A DNA stretch of 13,904 nt, taken from positions 1,981-15,884 of the forward strand of contig LVAZ01000275.1 of assembly GCA_001603055.1 (NCBI GenBank). The letters run 5' to 3'. How positions within the stretch are numbered: the first letter of the stretch is position 1; each line of letters begins with the position of its first letter. The DNA is from Victivallales bacterium Lenti_02. Lineage in GTDB: Bacteria > Verrucomicrobiota > Lentisphaeria > Oligosphaerales > Lenti-02. The notes under the pieces were generated by a model. It ran no database searches. It was not told the origin of the DNA and saw only the letters and a list, made by a program, of their open reading frames with translations. Positions 11,341-13,904 of this stretch are shown piece after piece. The position numbers and the translations under genes are program-made.

Positions 11341-13470
11341 ATGCAGCTCATCGCCGATGCCCTGTCCGTTCTCGGTTCCCGTCATGGTCTGGTGATGGAC
11401 CCGGTCCACCGGACGTGCGGGATTGTCCGTTTCGACCGCTGGGACGCCCTGCCCGCGCTGCATATCCGGGCCGGGGCGGTGATCGAGGGCCGCGAGGTGG
11501 TCTTCCCGCTCTGCCCCCAGGGCGACACCTTCCGTTTCCTCGATCAGCGTCTGACTCCCTGCACCATGGCCCTGATCGGCATGGACTCGAAGAGCGGCAC
11601 CAAGGTGAAGCTCACCATCGCCACCCCCTTCCGGCCCCGCGACGCGGCCTTCTCGACCACCCCGGTCATCGGCCTGCGCCTCGAAGCCGAACCCATCGCC
11701 GGGGGCTTCCGCTGGGAGGGCAAGGGCAGCCGCCCGGCGGAAATCGAGCTGTTCCTCGAATTCACCGGCCCGCAACTGGTCGCCGAGCCGAGCGATCCCG
11801 ACGCGGTGGACCTCTGCTTCAACAGCCTGCGCTCGTCGACCGAGACGGGCGGCACCCGCGCCAAGCCCATGACCGAAGTCTGGCCCCAGCGCGACCGGCT
11901 GGTCGCGGTTGCGGGGCGGCGGCTGGGCACGGCGATCCGCCAGACCGTGCGGCTGGCCGAGCCGGTGGCCCTCGAAGCCGCCTGGTGCAGCCACTCCGCC
12001 CCCAATCTCACCGTCCAGGGCGATCGCTGCCCCTTCAAATACGCCGAACGCTTCGCCGACCTGAACGCCGTGGCCGACTGGGCGCGGGCCAATCCCGGCG
12101 CGCTTTTCGCCAACGCCGCCCGCGTGGACGGCATCGTCGCCAGCGGCAACGGCGCCAAGAGCGTGGTCAACCTCCTGGCCCAGAGCCTCCATTCCTGGCT
12201 GCTCGACACCTGGTGGGCGGTGCGGCCCGACGGGCGCGACTGGTTCAGCGTCTGGGAGGGCTCCTGCTACTTCCACTCCACCGTGGACGTCGAGTTCACC
12301 CAATCCCCCTTCTACCTCGCCGTCTGGCCCGAGCTGCTGCGCATCGAGCTGGATTTCTGGCCGGAATACTCGAAGGACGGCAGCAAAAGCCTCGGCCCGC
12401 GCGGCCAGGACACCCTGTTCCTCTCCCACGACACCGGCAGCCATTCCTCCGCCTGCGGCCAGGACTACCACCACGAGATGGAGGTCGAGGAAACCACCAA
12501 CTACCTCATCCTCTCCTGGGCCTACCAGCGCCGCACCGGCGACGACTCGACCATCCGCAAGCACGCCGAAACCATCCGCCGCTACCTCCAGTTCCTCTTC
12601 GCCTGCGACACCACCGGCAACGGCGTCCCCGACCTTGGCGTCGCCAACACCATCGACGACGCCTCCCCCGCCATCCAGTACGGCCGGGACCAGATCTACC
12701 TCGCCGTCAAAACCCTCGCCGCCTTCGCCGCCGGCACCGAGTTCATGCGCCTCGCCGGCAACGACGAACTGGCCGAGGCCTGCGCCGACGCCGTCCGCCG
12801 CATTCGTGCCCTGATCGCCGAGAAGGGCTGGGCGGGCGACCACTTCGTCACCCTCCTCGACAAGGCGGGCAAGGGCATCGTCGATCCCTGGTCGGGCGAG
12901 AAAATGGATGTGGACGAGGTGCCCGGCTGGGACGCTCCCCACATCTACACCGCCAACGGCCTCGTCCCCCTCGACATGGTGGGCATCGACCTCGGTCTCG
13001 ACCGGGAGAAGCTGCGGATCGACCTGCGCGTCGCCACCGAGCGCTGCCTCCGCGAATACGGCTGCGTCCACACCGACTTCGCCTACGAGCGCGACAAGCT
13101 GCCCGAGAGCCTCAAGGGCCTGGCCGGCTCCGCCCGCAATCCCGGCTGGGTTTCCATGAACATGCTGCGCGACATCGCCGCCTTCTACCGCGGCGTCGAT
13201 CTGCGCCAGCTCGCCGACCGCTACTGGGACTGGCAGACCACCACCAACAGCCAGGAACCGAAAATCTTCTTCGAGACCTTCTGCGGCAACAACCTCTGCT
13301 TCTATCCGCGCGGCATCGCCTGCTGGGGCTACTACGACGGTCTGGCCGGTCTGGTCATCGACCGTCTGCAAGACCGCGACGAGACCGCCCCGGCCTTCCC
13401 CCAGGTCCGCGTCCCCCGCCTCTTCGACGCCGACTGGGTCGCCGGCACCTGCCGCATGATCGAGTCCTGA
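11341..13470 (+). CDS. (Alpha/alpha)6-barrel glycoside hydrolase-like protein (GH52/GH116/DUF4965-like)
   Basis: The 709-residue protein has no signal peptide and should be cytoplasmic. An N-terminal beta-rich region (about 1-260) precedes a helical barrel (about 285-690). Barrel segments recall two groups that I believe share this fold. STVDVEFTQSPFYLAVWPEL, HDTG (363-366) and EVEETTNYLIL resemble DUF4965/glutaminase A proteins. WEG...STVD, TIDDAS and YPRG resemble GH52 xylosidases of clan GH-O. By eye, Glu306 falls on the GH52 nucleophile and Asp439 on the acid/base position, so a glycosidase is plausible. GGAGG seven bases upstream gives a clear start. It lies 16 bases after gpsA, an odd partner for a lipid precursor operon. 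Substrate unknown; a sugar or glycoside-processing role is inferred. Confidence 0.75.
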   Translation: MQLIADALSVLGSRHGLVMDPVHRTCGIVRFDRWDALPALHIRAGAVIEGREVVFPLCPQGDTFRFLDQRLTPCTMALIGMDSKSGTKVKLTIATPFRPRDAAFSTTPVIGLRLEAEPIAGGFRWEGKGSRPAEIELFLEFTGPQLVAEPSDPDAVDLCFNSLRSSTETGGTRAKPMTEVWPQRDRLVAVAGRRLGTAIRQTVRLAEPVALEAAWCSHSAPNLTVQGDRCPFKYAERFADLNAVADWARANPGALFANAARVDGIVASGNGAKSVVNLLAQSLHSWLLDTWWAVRPDGRDWFSVWEGSCYFHSTVDVEFTQSPFYLAVWPELLRIELDFWPEYSKDGSKSLGPRGQDTLFLSHDTGSHSSACGQDYHHEMEVEETTNYLILSWAYQRRTGDDSTIRKHAETIRRYLQFLFACDTTGNGVPDLGVANTIDDASPAIQYGRDQIYLAVKTLAAFAAGTEFMRLAGNDELAEACADAVRRIRALIAEKGWAGDHFVTLLDKAGKGIVDPWSGEKMDVDEVPGWDAPHIYTANGLVPLDMVGIDLGLDREKLRIDLRVATERCLREYGCVHTDFAYERDKLPESLKGLAGSARNPGWVSMNMLRDIAAFYRGVDLRQLADRYWDWQTTTNSQEPKIFFETFCGNNLCFYPRGIACWGYYDGLAGLVIDRLQDRDETAPAFPQVRVPRLFDADWVAGTCRMIES

Positions 13471-13568
13471 GCCGGAACGGGGTGCAAGCCATGTCCAGGC
13501 AACCGATTCCTATGCCGAGGAATTGTCGGTCTTTTGTCTCATGTGCTGGAGGCACAGCATAATCATAG

Positions 13569-13696
13569 CCTGGGGCACGTCGCCCCAGGTCCGGCGCGGA
13601 AAACGGTATGCGCCCTTGTATGGAACTTCCCCGAAGTTCCTGCCTGAAATGTCCGGGGGCTTGGCCCCGGTGCATCGCTGAATGGGCGCGATACCG
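13569..13696. repeat. Cluster of inverted repeats forming a branched fold
   Basis: Hairpin A: CCTGGGGC (13569-13576) with GCCCCAGG (13582-13589). An outer stem pairs CGGTATGCGCCC (13604-13615) with GGGCGC and ATACCG (13684-13696), 12 bp with one bulged G at 13690. It encloses hairpin B, GGAACTTC (13622-13629) with GAAGTTCC (13633-13640), and hairpin C, CCGGGG (13653-13658) with CCCCGG (13665-13670). The minus-strand reading of hairpin A gives an APGYD-type peptide. I recall this from many small spurious frames in Planctomycetota and Lentisphaerota intergenic DNA, so this may be one copy of a dispersed element. Only one copy is in this window. Confidence 0.6.
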
Positions 13697-13883
13697 GCAC
13701 CGATGAAAACGGAGATGGGACCACCATACCCACCGGAGGTTTTGCCAGCTTCAAGGTGGGAGTCGCCCCCGTGCGACGATGGAGGGTGTTGCTGACCAGG
13801 AGAACTCTTTTCCAGCTTGGGAAATGGGTGTTCCGGGCCAGGATTTACGATTCGGGCATCTGTCCCGGCAGCCAGGCCGCCCC

Positions 13884-13889
13884 TTGACA
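13884..13889 (+). promoter_or_regulatory. Consensus -35 box of a promoter running off the window
   Basis: TTGACA is a perfect -35 match. With a 16-18 base spacer its -10 box would begin at 13906-13908, just beyond the end of the window. It would serve a plus-strand gene to the right. Confidence 0.3.
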
Positions 13890-13904
13890 AAAGGCGCTTG
13901 CCCT

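Larger units (their letters stand above)
13471..13904. other. 434-base gene-free region with a compact folded element
   Basis: No plausible coding frame is seen. A minus-strand frame at 13510-13890 lacks a ribosome binding site and family resemblance. No intrinsic terminator is found after the barrel gene. The dominant feature is the inverted-repeat cluster at 13569-13696. Further small stems lie at 13762-13777 (GTCGC/GCGAC) and 13814-13830 (TTTCC/GGAAA). A consensus -35 box is at the right edge. Confidence 0.5.

Noticed and set aside
11290..13371. Minus-strand open frame opposite the barrel protein
   Set aside because: It mirrors the codon structure of the real gene; Gly/Val/Glu-rich, with no start signals.
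13510..13890. Minus-strand frame of 126 residues in the last intergenic region
   Set aside because: It runs across the hairpin cluster, has no ribosome binding site and shows low-complexity Pro/Gly/Arg composition. It is treated as a by-product of the structured element.

Overview
The window is GC-rich chromosomal DNA from a bacterium that is most likely a member of the Lentisphaerota or a close relative in the Planctomycetota-Verrucomicrobiota group. The first gene encodes a pseudopilin with the FTLIELLVVIAIIAILA signature and a C-terminal H-X9-DG motif. The second encodes a uroporphyrinogen-decarboxylase-like enzyme that is not HemE. The third encodes an uncharacterised membrane-anchored protein of a type I associate with these phyla. 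No plasmid, phage, transposase or CRISPR signature was seen. The assignment rests on recalled family signatures, not on a search.

Layout. Positions 1-32 hold the right part of a terminator belonging to an upstream gene. Positions 53-936 form a self-contained pseudopilin unit with promoter, gene and intrinsic terminator. The UroD-like gene (937-1992, minus) and the membrane protein gene (2081-3139, plus) are divergent. A 613-base gene-free stretch (3140-3752) contains a candidate promoter, at least five hairpins, a C-rich and G-poor tract, and a hairpin beside the ribosome binding site of the next gene. Two tandem, nearly identical RRM RNA-binding protein genes follow (3753-4457), ending in a strong terminator. 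After about 500 bases of intergenic DNA, a near-consensus promoter drives ptsH-ptsI-nusG paralogue (4955-7555), with overlapping gene ends. Next come tRNA-Arg(CCG) with its own terminator, a convergent minus-strand gene for an exported protein (7740-8276), and a small DUF2007-like gene (8531-8752).

Positions 8810-13470 carry what looks like one operon: NAD kinase, plsY, gpsA and a cytoplasmic (alpha/alpha)6-barrel glycosidase-like protein. PlsY and GpsA act at adjacent steps: GpsA makes glycerol-3-phosphate and PlsY acylates it. NadK supplies NADP(H), which GpsA can use. The barrel protein sits 16 bases downstream of gpsA with a good ribosome binding site and is probably cotranscribed.

The window ends in a 434-base gene-free stretch. 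It contains a compact folded element with a 12-bp outer stem enclosing two perfect hairpins and a third just outside. A consensus -35 box lies close to the right edge.

The best leads for something undescribed are the structured leader upstream of the RRM genes and the folded element at 13569-13696. The long open frames antisense to real genes are high-GC shadows and are not annotated.
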